From Ligula intestinalis (Eukaryota > Platyhelminthes > Cestoda > Diphyllobothriidea > Diphyllobothriidae): 64,000 nt of DNA. The DNA is taken from the NCBI GenBank assembly GCA_036362985.1, contig JAYGXS010000003.1:46499733-46563732 (forward strand), read 5' to 3'. Below the pieces are notes generated by a model. That model was not told where the DNA came from. It did no database searches and worked only from the letters and a program-made list of their open reading frames with translations. The position numbers and the translations under genes were made by a program. The stretch's first letter is position 1. The number at the start of each line of letters is the position of its first letter. Positions 45,601 to 54,695 of the stretch are shown here, one piece after another.

Positions 45601-48600
45601 CTCACGTGTCCCGCTCCGCCATTCCCTCGGGCCCCATTTCTCCAGCCTTGACAGCAGCTGCGCAGCAGCTAGTGGTATGGGCAACTAGTAGTATTGCCGT
45701 CAAAGACAAGGGAGACTGGAATGACCATTTCTGACTTATTAGTCATAGTCAGCGTGGAACTGTTTTAGCAAGCAATATTCCAGCAAATGAAGTTGTGCAG
45801 ACAACGCTCTAGTGATGCACTCGCAGACTTTCCCCTTGTCAGTAGCCGGTCGACAAACTTGCGCATTTGACACTGGTGGAATCCCTCCCTCCCACCCATC
45901 AGTAGTGCCTTATGATCAGATAAGGGGCTTTATAACCTCGCGGTTTTTTTCTTGTTGTCTTTGTTCCTCTGTCACCTCCCTCCTATTGTCACACCAAGAT
46001 CCGACCCAAACTCTGCTGCAGGCGATCGCGAGTTCGAGGCTGGGGTGGGACACCACTTGGGTCTGGGTATGACTGGCTGACAACGCCTAATAAGTCAGAA
46101 ATATCCATTCCAGTCTCTCTTTTCTATGCCGGCAATATTATCTGTCTATACTATCAGCTGCTACGGCTGTCAGGGTTTCCGTTGAGGTCTAAAGCAGAGC
46201 AGGACAGATGAGTTCCGGTAGAGGTCGGTTGGACTTTAATCAAAGACGATTTTCTCTCTTTTTTATTGTTTCATTCAACCCTGGTGAGTTCTTTAGAATA
46301 ATTTTTGCTGACGCTAATGTCAAACTCTTCGCACTTTAGGCTGGCACCATCGTGTCTTCTGTCTACCGGTACGTGGTAGAAGACAACGCTTGGACGGTGG
46401 GGGCAAACATGCTACAGCCGCGCGCGCGTCATGCCTCAGTTGCTATCCTGGACTCACTACTCCTTGTTTTTGGTGGAATAACCATCTCTTCAGGTTCTGG
46501 TGCCGCTGAATCGCGCATTGAGGAGACAGAATCGTCGGAGAACACTTCTGCTGCTGCTGCTGTCGACTTCTTTGACGCCAGTGCCGTGCCCGATCTGTCA
46601 CTGGTGGAGACGATTGACTGCTACGATGTCCGACTCGATCGCTGGACTACAGTAGGCCGCTGTCGCTCCCCAAGACAGGGCTCTTCCGTCGTCGTTGTCT
46701 CAAACACCCCTTCCACACCCCCCTCAGACGACATGAGCTTACTTCCAACCCACAAAGACAGTTGGCATGCATCAGAAATCGGTAAGTAACCCGTTCTCTT
46801 CCCATATCCGCCTTGGTATATTTTCGAGGCAGATAAGTCTTTCGGAGAATTAGACAAGGTTTGTTTGCTAAATTTTCGACGCTCGTTTCCCAGTTCGTTG
46901 TTAGGCTTGCGGCAAGGGTGCAAACAGTTAACACTTAGACATGCCATGCGTACAACATCGATTAGTAGTAAAGAAGCGCGACCACCTACTCCTAGCGAGA
47001 AACTGAACAAAACTCGCTTGAGCTAAAACGTTCATTGCTAGGTTTTTCCCATATAAGAGATGACGAGATATTTTTACAGGCTATCCACTCTGACGGGTCA
47101 TGCATTCATCGGCATATCGATTTAGACGCCGTAAAAACTAATCTCCAAGAACGAAACGCGCTCAAAGTGCTATTTGTTGCGCACTTTTTGATGACTGTTT
47201 TACAGCTCGAGATTAGCCGCACGGGCATTACGCAAATGCATATACGACAGGATAAGGTAAGATGCTTGCCATGTGCATCCCTTAAGATTGATGCTAGGGA
47301 AAGCCATTCAGCAGGCGACGGTTAGAAAGGACTGTTGAATTGACGCTACGGCATTAGGTAACATGGGTCATAACCTGCACGTTTTCTTAACGTCAGGACG
47401 CGGATTTTCGCGGGCGTCTTTTCAACCAGTTGCAAGTCATGCTCGCTGAAAATTAATACCAAAGTAGTGCGCGTTTTCCCCATTTGTTTTCCATAAAATA
47501 TTATTTGTCAGAAAATATGCCCAAAAGAATCATTTCTTCTATTCCAATTTTTATATTCCTGAATAATATCGAATCCAATCTACTGTGTTTGCCCGGCGTT
47601 CCGGTGTTTACGAGGCACGCGTTGTATTCAGACTAGATTCTGTAGTTTTTCGTGCCATCAGGAGGAGTCCAGCGTAAAATTCTGCGACAGACGTAGTTCA
47701 CACTGTTTATTTGAGAGAAAAAAACAGCATCAATAGATTCACAAGATCAATCCTTGCGCCGTCTCAAAATTCATCAGCTTCTAAAACCTTTTTTTTCTAA
47801 AATCGGCAAGTGTCCGACTCTGGAGGTGCATAATGTAAATAAAATGGGAGTTTTTACAAAATTAGTGTAAAGCATGCATATTTTATGTGCATGTTTTCAA
47901 AAAGCAAGAATTCTAGTTTGATTGCTGGAAACCATTTTTTCGTTACATGCCTAAGCCATACACAAACGCTCTCCTCAGCGGCATGGCGGACATAAGCCAA
48001 CCAAGGCGTGTGCACAATATCTCTTCATGAATGACTTCCTTTTCAATTGTTCTCTCTGATTAGATAATATTTTAATTGTGCTCGACTGTTGGCTAACCTT
48101 GCAGAGCCCAAATAGCTTCAGCGGGTCAGGTGACTACGCGAGGACATGTGGGGCGAGGTGCGGGCACTGCACTGCCATCTCACTCTACCAAGTCGTGACT
48201 GTTCCCTAAGTGGGCCGCGTAGCAGATGCCCTGCACTAAGATGGCGGCTAGATGGTGTTTTTGGAGGTGCACTCTCACAACAAACGCCTTAAATGGAGGT
48301 AAGCGGGGAGGGGGCGTGTTGGCATGCGAATGTGCAGGTTCACGCTGAGCCAGCCACCTGCGGTCTTCTTGGCTCTGTCTTGTCACCGGGCACAGGTGGG
48401 TGAGAGAAGAAAGAGCGCGTTAGATGCAACGCAAGTCTATTATTTCTTAGAACCAATCCACGCCCAAGTCACTCTCCCCGCGCCACCACGCTGTGGAGCA
48501 CACGATGAACCTCGTTGAGGTGTCGGTTGGCGAAACTGAGCTCTCAAAACATTGTTGTTGCATCACACCTGAAATGCAATCAAAGCCGTGTGGGCAGTCA

Positions 48601-50392
48601 TAATGTCCCATCCTCCTTCGCCTTGACTACGCTTTGTCTTAAGAGAACTCCTGACAAAAGAGAGAGGTACACACTGTATATGGAGTCCCCCTCACACACA
48701 AGTCAGCAACCTTCGATAGCGATAGGATTGCTCTCGGCTGATTTTTGACAAACTACCAAGTACTGACGGGGCCACACTTTTCTCTCCGCTAACGGTTTGA
48801 TTCTTGTACCGTGCCTTCTTCCTTACCCGCACTTTTTGTCAGCTATTATCTTTGGGCCTAATCGTGCTGCCCATTCTTCTGTTTGCAGATCATCACCACC
48901 CCTACACCATAATGGAAATGGGTGGTACACTGGATGTTTACTCACTGATTGTATCTGACAGAATGGCCATCTACCACGTGAACACCGACTTCTCCGTGCA
49001 GACACCCGAGGATTACATTGCCCTACCGCAGCCAGTGCGGTATGCCACGTGCGCAGTTGATCCTGTAAGCTATGCCGCCCCCTGCGGCATGCGTTCTTTG
49101 TCGGACTTCATCTTGCTACTCCATTTTTTCCAAACCCCCGATGCACTTTTTTATCACTAACTGGTGTCCTTTGGAACTTAATTGAACGCTTTACGACCGA
49201 TCGTTCAGTGTAAAGAGCGCATCTTGCCTCTTGCAACACCTTCCCAGTCTAAAGTTTATTAGGACTACTCAACTGGTAAGCATCCTGTAGGTCCTCCTTA
49301 GTCAAACTTCTGTTAAATTCCACGCTTTCTCGCCTCTGTGACACGTTGCGAACAACCAAGTAGACAGTAGAAGAGCAGGGGCGGGGGTAGATTTGAAGTG
49401 GCTTTCTTATTCCCTCGACTGCCATCCCACCTGATAGCATTAATTAATCACTTGTTTGTCACCTCCCCCCCCTCTTCTCCCATTTTTATACCTCCTGCAC
49501 CTTTCTCTACCGAGAGGCTTGCTTCAGTCAGGTTACTAGTTCTGCCTGTCTATCTTTTTAATGCTGACCTGATCCTCGTTGGGTTTGTCCAAACTGGGGT
49601 TTTTCCGCTTCCACATCTTGGTAAAAGTTCAACAGCACGCGAAATCACCATCCATCTGTGCTACGGACAACTAGTCAAAACGGTAGGGCATATCAGAGGA
49701 AGGAAATAATAATAAAAAAGTAAAGCATACAAAATTGGAAGGTAATATAAATAATTATTTAACTAACCAAATATATGCGCGCGATAATCAAAACGCGAAA
49801 TATAACTGATAGGAAAGAAGAAGGCTCAATAGTGCCCAGGTGGACACAATCGTCGACTATAACAACTCCATATCATCTACATAGAGTTGATATAGTTTAT
49901 ATGGAGTTCATACAGAGTCGACGATTGTGTCCAATTAGGCACTATTGAACCATTTTAATTATTGCACGCAAATATTCGGTTACTTAAATAAGCTGCAGTG
50001 GACCCTAAATTAAACCTGCACCCACATCTTAGCGTCGATCTTAACCTATCGTTATTTTGATCTGTCTTCTATTCTCCCCCTCCGTGGTCAGCAGCTAGCG
50101 TCTGTCTACTATATGTTTTGTTTCTCAATTGGCAGCCGAGTCGTCTGGTCTACATCTTTTGGGAGTTGACCGGGGACCTCTCAGTGCTGGACTTTTACCG
50201 ACAGTCGATGCGCTCCCTCAAACCCCTGTCAAGTCTGCCACAGGCCGCTGGAGCGCGCGTGCACTGCGGTTGCGCCTGGGTCAACCATCGTCTCTACGTC
50301 TGCGGTGGTTTTCGCCACTTTGTGGGCGCGGACAGGCGTCCAACTGCAGCGCGGGACGACTTGCATTGCTATGATCCTCTTACAGATACCTG
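34666..50392 (+). CDS. BTB-BACK-Kelch protein (kelch-like family), 3' partial
   Basis: Eight exons (34666-34824, 35934-36247, 39422-39515, 39624-39770, up to 43100-43444, 46340-46781, 48889-49064, 50136-50392) join in phase by GT-AG introns. Residues 1-125 or so form a BTB domain (LEGLYTDIILCVDEEEFPCH, HKVILAASSRYFDAMF, LIDFAYTGSL, AANLLDYPLAVEAC). The BACK domain follows to residue 238 (CLGVQMLAEAYDFPALAETA, LNWVAHDP, LLHHVRLHQI). Kelch blades then come with GG turns: DTLIVLGGINSY, DNTLIVTGGI, LDSLLLVFGGI, MEMGGTLDVYSL, RLYVCGGFRHF and YDPLTDTW. Such proteins usually bind Cullin-3 through BTB-BACK and a substrate through Kelch. A Ser/Ala/Glu-rich insert (about 46495-46600) interrupts one blade. 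The gap at 42699-43098 may hide an exon, and the last blades were not found after 50392. The exact paralogue is not clear. Confidence 0.9.
34825..35933. other. Kelch-like gene intron 1
   Basis: 1.1 kb of AT-rich DNA. No repeat or nested gene is recognised. Confidence 0.7.
35934..36247 (+). CDS. Kelch-like gene exon 2 (BTB end, BACK start)
   Basis: Acceptor CTCTTTCTAG; encodes AMFRIPLSEQKTSRVYIKQI through KIAVDNFT plus two bases. The donor GTTTGA is weak, but it is the only one that restores the BACK domain in phase with exon 3. Confidence 0.85.
36248..39421. other. Kelch-like gene intron 2
   Basis: 3.2 kb. Frames at 36285-36569 (minus), 37668-37877 and 38126-38374 have no recognisable motif. 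I see no transposon ends. Confidence 0.65.
39422..39515 (+). CDS. Kelch-like gene exon 3 (BACK)
   Basis: Acceptor TTTCTTTCGTAG; encodes LVQESSEWLSLPFASVAAYL then ASEDLDVRSEQ, the middle of the BACK domain. It ends before GTGCTT and is in phase on both sides. Confidence 0.85.
39624..39770 (+). CDS. Kelch-like gene exon 4 (BACK end)
   Basis: Acceptor TTTTAACATTCAG, donor GTACGT; exactly 49 codons from VVLKACLNWVAHDPDNRLHY to DTSSVLR. It is separated from exon 3 by a 108-nt intron. Confidence 0.85.
39771..42384. other. Kelch-like gene intron 4, part before the Penelope end
   Basis: No coding exon is recognised. A G-rich spot lies near 41076-41096. Similar words (GCAATGGCCAACCAA and GCAGTGGCCAACAAGG) at about 41413 and 41726 hint at a short local duplication. 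Confidence 0.5.
42385..42470 (-). mobile_element. Penelope-like 3' terminus in the Kelch gene intron
   Basis: The plus strand reads AAAAAGACGACTCGATCGCT, then CCTGACGTTTCGAAGTCCGT and GGTTCATCATCAG. The terminal part matches 1905-1945. The folded motif (CTGATGA, stem, CGAAACGTCAGG on the minus strand) resembles those at 34210, 54611 and 62969. No RT is seen next to it. Confidence 0.6.
42612..42698 (+). repeat. (CAT)n microsatellite at gap edge
   Basis: About 28 CAT units run into the gap. It probably caused the assembly break. The poly-His, poly-Ser, poly-Met and poly-Asp frames there are translations of the repeat. Confidence 0.95.
42699..43098. other. Assembly gap, 400 N
   Basis: An exactly 400-base run of N, so probably an estimated or default gap length. 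It may hide the start of Kelch exon 5 or an extra exon. Confidence 0.98.
43100..43444 (+). CDS. Kelch-like gene exon 5 (first Kelch blade), 5' edge in gap
   Basis: Open from the gap edge (TVLKAKLSSAYSVDSQ) through a Ser/Pro-rich linker into RDTLIVLGGINSYILDSV, CWLPCPRLP and VVDNTLIVTGGIR. The donor GTTCGT is weak. The true acceptor lies in or near the 400-N gap. Confidence 0.75.
43445..45410. other. Kelch-like gene intron 5, first part
   Basis: No exon is recognised. A plus-strand stretch at about 44060-44180 is open and reads EVTEIITDVRKMRPDNPLLI. It looks protein-like but is not assigned to a family and has no clear splice sites. Confidence 0.45.
45411..45553 (-). repeat. tRNA-derived SINE, family S, copy 1
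   Basis: On the minus strand a tRNA-like head (GCCGGCTAGGGCGTTAGACT, then GATCAAAAGGTCGCG) is followed by a weak B box. The family body follows (CTAATAAGTCAGAAATGGCC, then CAGTCTCTCTTGCC). The same body occurs at 45692, 46010 and 60771. Confidence 0.65.
45692..45754 (-). repeat. SINE family S, copy 2 (body only)
   Basis: Minus strand CTAATAAGTCAGAAATGGTC and ATTCCAGTCTCCCTTGTCTT match the body of copy 1. The tRNA head is missing. Confidence 0.6.
46010..46140 (+). repeat. SINE family S, copy 3
   Basis: Plus orientation. A B-box-like GCGAGTTCGAGGC near 46030 is followed by GACTGGCTGACAACGCC and CTAATAAGTCAGAAATATCC, then CCAGTCTCTC. It stands inverted to copies 1 and 2 in the same intron. Confidence 0.6.
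46340..46781 (+). CDS. Kelch-like gene exon 6
   Basis: Acceptor TCGCACTTTAG, donor GTAAGT. Encodes AGTIVSSVYRYVVEDNAW, QPRARHASVAILDSLLLVFG and then a Ser/Glu/Ala-rich insert. The exon then returns to Kelch with VETIDCYDVRLDRWTTVGRC. It ends one base into a codon. Confidence 0.88.
46782..48888. other. Kelch-like gene intron 6
   Basis: 2.1 kb. Frames at 47035-47325 and elsewhere have no recognised motif. Confidence 0.6.
48889..49064 (+). CDS. Kelch-like gene exon 7
   Basis: Acceptor TCTTCTGTTTGCAG, donor GTAAGC. Encodes HHHPYTIMEMGGTLDVYSLI, AIYHVNTDFSVQTPEDYI and ATCAVDP, in phase with both neighbours. Confidence 0.85.
49065..50135. other. Kelch-like gene intron 7
   Basis: 1.1 kb containing the foldback MITE at 49823-49951. 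Otherwise nothing is recognised. Confidence 0.65.
49823..49951. mobile_element. Foldback MITE in intron 7
   Basis: GGCTCAATAGTGCC...GGACACAATCGTCGACT at the left is mirrored by AGTCGACGATTGTGTCC...GGCACTATTGAACC at the right. The inner arms share ATGGAGTT/AACTCCAT. The 129-bp unit folds almost end to end. It has no coding capacity, and no second copy is seen in the window. Confidence 0.75.
50136..50392 (+). CDS. Kelch-like gene exon 8 (last one found)
   Basis: Acceptor TCTCAATTGGCAG, donor GTAGGT. Encodes PSRLVYIFWELTGDLSVLDF, VHCGCAWVNHRLYVCGGFRH and DDLHCYDPLTDT plus two bases of a likely Trp codon. Another exon must follow. Confidence 0.85.
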
Positions 50393-50974
50393 GTAGGTAC
50401 CCCCCGTTCCTGTTCTTCCAGTACGCCTGGCACGACATCGATGGGTAAGGATTGTTAGGACGGCCTAACGAACAGCCTTAGCAACCAGTAGCTTGCAGGC
50501 CATAGCTGCACTCCAAGCAGGCTATCGATCGGCCTACACGGGCGAATGTACACAGGCCGTCAATCAATCGATAATTAAAATTTCCAGTTGTAGTCGGTCG
50601 TCGAGTCATTAGCCAATCGCACCGGAGGCCAATCTAGAGAAGAATCTGATTGGCTCAAGGGGCATCGCTTACACGCGTTTTTTGCTCTAAATATGTTGTA
50701 CCTATGACACTAAAAAGACTTCTGCTGTTGCACGCTTCTTGTCGTGTTCTTCCTTTGGGGAGTCACACAAGGCGTTATTGGCGGTGATATCTCGGACTGG
50801 GCTTCCGTTATAATAAGGATGCTTATCTCGTCCCTAATCAGGTTACGAAAAAGGAAACCACCCGCAATACAGGTGTCCTTTTGCCAAATTTATAGGAAAG
50901 CAGGGTTAGGTTTAATGTTAGCGTTAATTTTAACGTTAGGATCAGCGCTAACTGTAGGGTTTAGGTTAAAATTA
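50393..50974. other. Downstream of Kelch exon 8: possible LTR piece
   Basis: TGTTAGGACGGCC at 50453 repeats the first bases of the LTR at 2421 (TGTTAGGACGGCAC), but similarity stops there. A degenerate TTAGG/GTTAG-rich tract covers about 50902-50990. The next Kelch exon was not found. Confidence 0.35.
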
Positions 50975-51500
50975 GGATTACTAATTACGTTGATAATAAT
51001 AATATGTTTATTAATATAGCACCTCTTGGACGTTGTCCATCTTTTCATAATACAGGGAAAAATGAAACTAACTTAATAATTTCTTCCGGTAGCAATTTGG
51101 TTTTGTGTTGGGTTTCTTGATCTGGTTAATAGTGTGCGAAATGGAGGGACACAATGTTAAAAGTTAAAAAAACCTCTTCAATAGTTTAGCAATAACAAAA
51201 ATAAAAAAACCATAGATTTTGGGGATTGATGTTTCATGTTAAGAATTTTTGGGGTCATGAATATTTCGCCTGTCATGGACTTTTGAGAATATTTTATAGT
51301 GGTGGTCCCGGCTGGGCTTAATTCGAAGGGTAATCAAATCCGATTGCATTGTTCGGCCGACTTACTTAGGCAGCGATCTAAAGAAGATAGATATGAATTA
51401 GAGGCAGGAAACGTGAATATGTATCCTTCCTGAAATTATGTGCAGGGTCTCCTGTTTTACTTTGACTGGGCGCTTTTCTTACCTTGTCCTGTTTAAGGGT
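50975..51500 (-). mobile_element. LINE 3'-UTR fragment, family A copy 4
   Basis: AATAATATGTTTATTAATAT, then CACCTCTTGGACG, TTTTGTGTTGGGTTTC and TAGTGTGCGAAAT match 25005-25215 and 22610-22800. The right boundary is approximate. Confidence 0.5.
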
Positions 51501-54500
51501 TCATACAACTCATCAGTATCCACAGATGTCCCACTTTATTGCCGGTTACAGGCTGATCCAAAAACTGCTTAGAAAAAATCCTACAGAAAGTTTTCGTCGC
51601 GGAGAGTAAGTATGTGCTTCAGACAGAAACACGTGAGAATACCCCGGCAAAAAAACGTTGCGGTTGCGCAGTCATTTGACCTGCGAGCTGCTCTGCCAAA
51701 CCATCGCTGTGTGCGCACGTCTCAGCGGTTGTCTGTTTGCACTGTCCTTATCGCCGCCTCACTTTTTGCGCGTTAGCCGATTGGTCAATTGGCTCACAAA
51801 CGGCTGCGGCTCACGCTAGACCCATGCCTGCCTGCACTATTCACTCTTGTGTATGCTCCCTTTTTAATAGGGAGGACGTCTGTTATAGCCCAGTTTATTC
51901 GGACCCGACTAATAGGCAGAAGAAGCCGAGAGCGGTTCTGATAGGAAGGCCTTATTTCAGACGGTACAGAGACAACGGTCTGAATTAGCGTGCTCAGTAT
52001 AGCCTTTTATAAGGCGCTGGTCCTTCTAGACTGTTCCTGGCCTATCGGACGAGAGAAGTAGTTCTGGCGTGGTTTCCCACGCTGTGGGACGCCTGGAACA
52101 ATGCAGTGCCCGCGGGGCGGGCATCACGTGAGCTCTCGGCGCGCGCAAACGGCTTGCGGCCGTGACTCAGATAGCGTGCACTTCTCGCCCCCATAACAGC
52201 GTCCACTCAGCTTCCTCTCTTCAACTCCAAATTCGAGTACAAGCCGGAGTAAGGGAGTTTTGTGGCAACTTTTTGCAAGCTCTTTGGAATAAAAAAATAA
52301 TACCCACGCAGAGTCCTAGCAACTCGCTCTCCCTATTGTTAGACTACAAAATGTTAACTTTCTGTTGTACTCATACAGTTTCTGATAATGGATTCAGACT
52401 AAAAGGCCTACTGTTCCAGTGGTCGCGCCCTCCCCCTCCATGCATCGAGAACCTGGGACTCCGATATTAACCTTCATTCGCATTAGCAACTGTTTCTACC
52501 GGATCCCTATTGTCAGATCTTATTCCCCATGCATTAGAAAAAAGCAAGCATGAAAAACGTTAAGAATGAAAGAGTATGGTTAATTATGTGTAACAAATAC
52601 TGAACTTGAAATTCAGTGCTAATAGCCTCTTCGCTCGCAATTTTGGGCAAAAATTCTCCTAAATTTTTGAGCCAGCCAGGCGTACATAGCCATTCATTTC
52701 AATAGATCTTCATAATCATGTGCATTGACTGGATCTCCGGGCAAAATAGAACCATTTTTAATATTGCCTTCATAACTACTAGCCGCTTTCGGACGTGCAT
52801 TTATGTCCATTTTTCTTTCCCTCTTATGCGGAATGTCATTTTTCCACTCCGTCACGGGGTTACGTTAATTTTGACTTTTTTTAACGGTAATCTCTTTTTC
52901 CTGATATTTGGCGAAAAGACACCCGTATTGCTGATAGTTTTTCTTTTTCGTTCTGTGTAGAGGACCATCAAAGTCGTACTTACTGAACTGTTGCTGTTGA
53001 AAGAAGCATTCTGCTGTATTTCTTGAAAGCCATCGACGTAAACAGCTAAAATGAGTGTCACGAAAGTTTTTTTAGCAACGTAGGTCTTTTTATTAGTTTA
53101 TTGAGTGGCGCATCCTTTTAAAACGTTGGCTAATTAACTGCCCTTTCTCCCTCTGTCTCCGCCCCCCCTACCCCCAGGTCGGAAGTCCTACTCAGAGAAC
53201 AAAAGGTGCCCCGAGCCATGTGCGGTTGCGTGTGTTTGAAGATGTGAAAAAAGAACCTAACCAAATTAAGAGAAAAAAATCGATTTTTCAACGAATGAGT
53301 GACACTCCGTCTCCATTTGCAGATGTTTGCCAGCATTTATTATCCGGCTGGTGACGCTGGACCTTAGTACCTCATCAATTTCTCAAGTCTTTCTTCGAAG
53401 TATGGGCAGGTTACCATCTTCCCCCTTTTATCCCTACCTTCCCCTCTTCCTCTCCCATACTTACCTTTGAACTAACAACCCTGTTGGTTTTTTCCGTCTA
53501 CTGCGCGCGTGCGTGTGTCCCTCCCCCCGTGACCGTCTACCATTATCGCCTTTCTGAGACAAATAAGTAAGTCTGTTATGGCATCCCCGTGTCTGTCCTC
53601 GTGACTCCGCGTCGCTGCTGTTATTCGGTTCCTTGCACGTAATTAGTATGCTCTATTTTTTTCTCCCTATCCAGTTATGCTCCGCTTGCACTTCCGAATA
53701 TGTCCTTTCAATTGCCCCTTAGAAACTACTGTTTTCTACGTTGTTTTCAGTCCCTTTCAATCACGAGACTCCGGCTCCGACTCGGCATAGCCGAATACTT
53801 ATTTGCTCTTCTTCCTCCATCTGCTTTTCGTATTCTGGACTTTATTTTTTCTCGCTCTTGCTTTTGTCCATCCTAAAAGTGTTTCTGCTGGCTCCTAATT
53901 CTACATTTTCTCCAGGCGGCTTAGTCGAAAATGCGAAGGTCATTTCTGTTGTGTCTACTGGCGTGTGTTTTTGTTGGCCGGAAGTGACTTGTTTACGATC
54001 ACGAGACGCGCGTGCCAACTTGCGTCTTACGCTCTTCTACGCTATCCTCCTGTATCTGATTCTGCCTGTCCTTTCCGCGTCTCAGCGCTTAAGCACGGGT
54101 TCGGTATTATCTGAGTCAAATGTTTACCCTCGGCTGTATAAAGACGTCCGATCGCCGAAATTTGTAGGTTTTAATTAATCCGGAGTTGTTTGGCGATCTT
54201 TTATGGAATAATTGCTCGACCGAATGTGCTCCTTTCCTATGGGGAAGTTTTACTAACGTATTCTCTTGTGTTAATTACATAAAGTAAAATAGTTTTCATT
54301 TTGCCAAAGATCTAAGCCCACTGAGAAAATAGAGCATAGGAAGTCTTATAAAACAGACAAGATGATGATATTAGTTTCATCAGTAGGAAATGTAAGCAAC
54401 GCAGTCAAAGATGTCTACGAAATGCATTAAAATTACTCACATTTCTAGCATACATTTGTTTTATTACTCCAGTTGGGTGCTGGACCAGTCGTGTCATAGG

Positions 54501-54565
54501 AAATATGCAAATTAGGGGCCTGCAAATGGGCGAAAAACAGGAAATCCAAAATGAGTGGTTTAAAA
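51501..54565. other. No gene seen
   Basis: About 3 kb without a recognisable exon or repeat end. Frames at 51737-51988, 52162-52470 and 53741-54178 lack motifs and have composition like surrounding DNA. Missing Kelch blades were looked for here and not found. Confidence 0.4.
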
Positions 54566-54695
54566 ATGTTTGGTTGGGACATGCGCATGTCTCAGACCTG
54601 TTTACGATTACCTATGACTAAGGATTCCTGACGGAATCCGAAACGTCAGGAAAATGAAGTCCTTGTTTCAGTGATCGCATCTTCTTCTTCGGAAA
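54566..54695 (+). mobile_element. Penelope-like 3' terminus, 5'-truncated
   Basis: GCGCATGTCTCAGACCTGTT, then CGATTACCTATGACTAAGGA and CCGAAACGTCAGG match the reverse complement of 63040-62926. The end CAGTGATCG followed by (TTC)n is the same. The coding part is absent. Confidence 0.65.
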
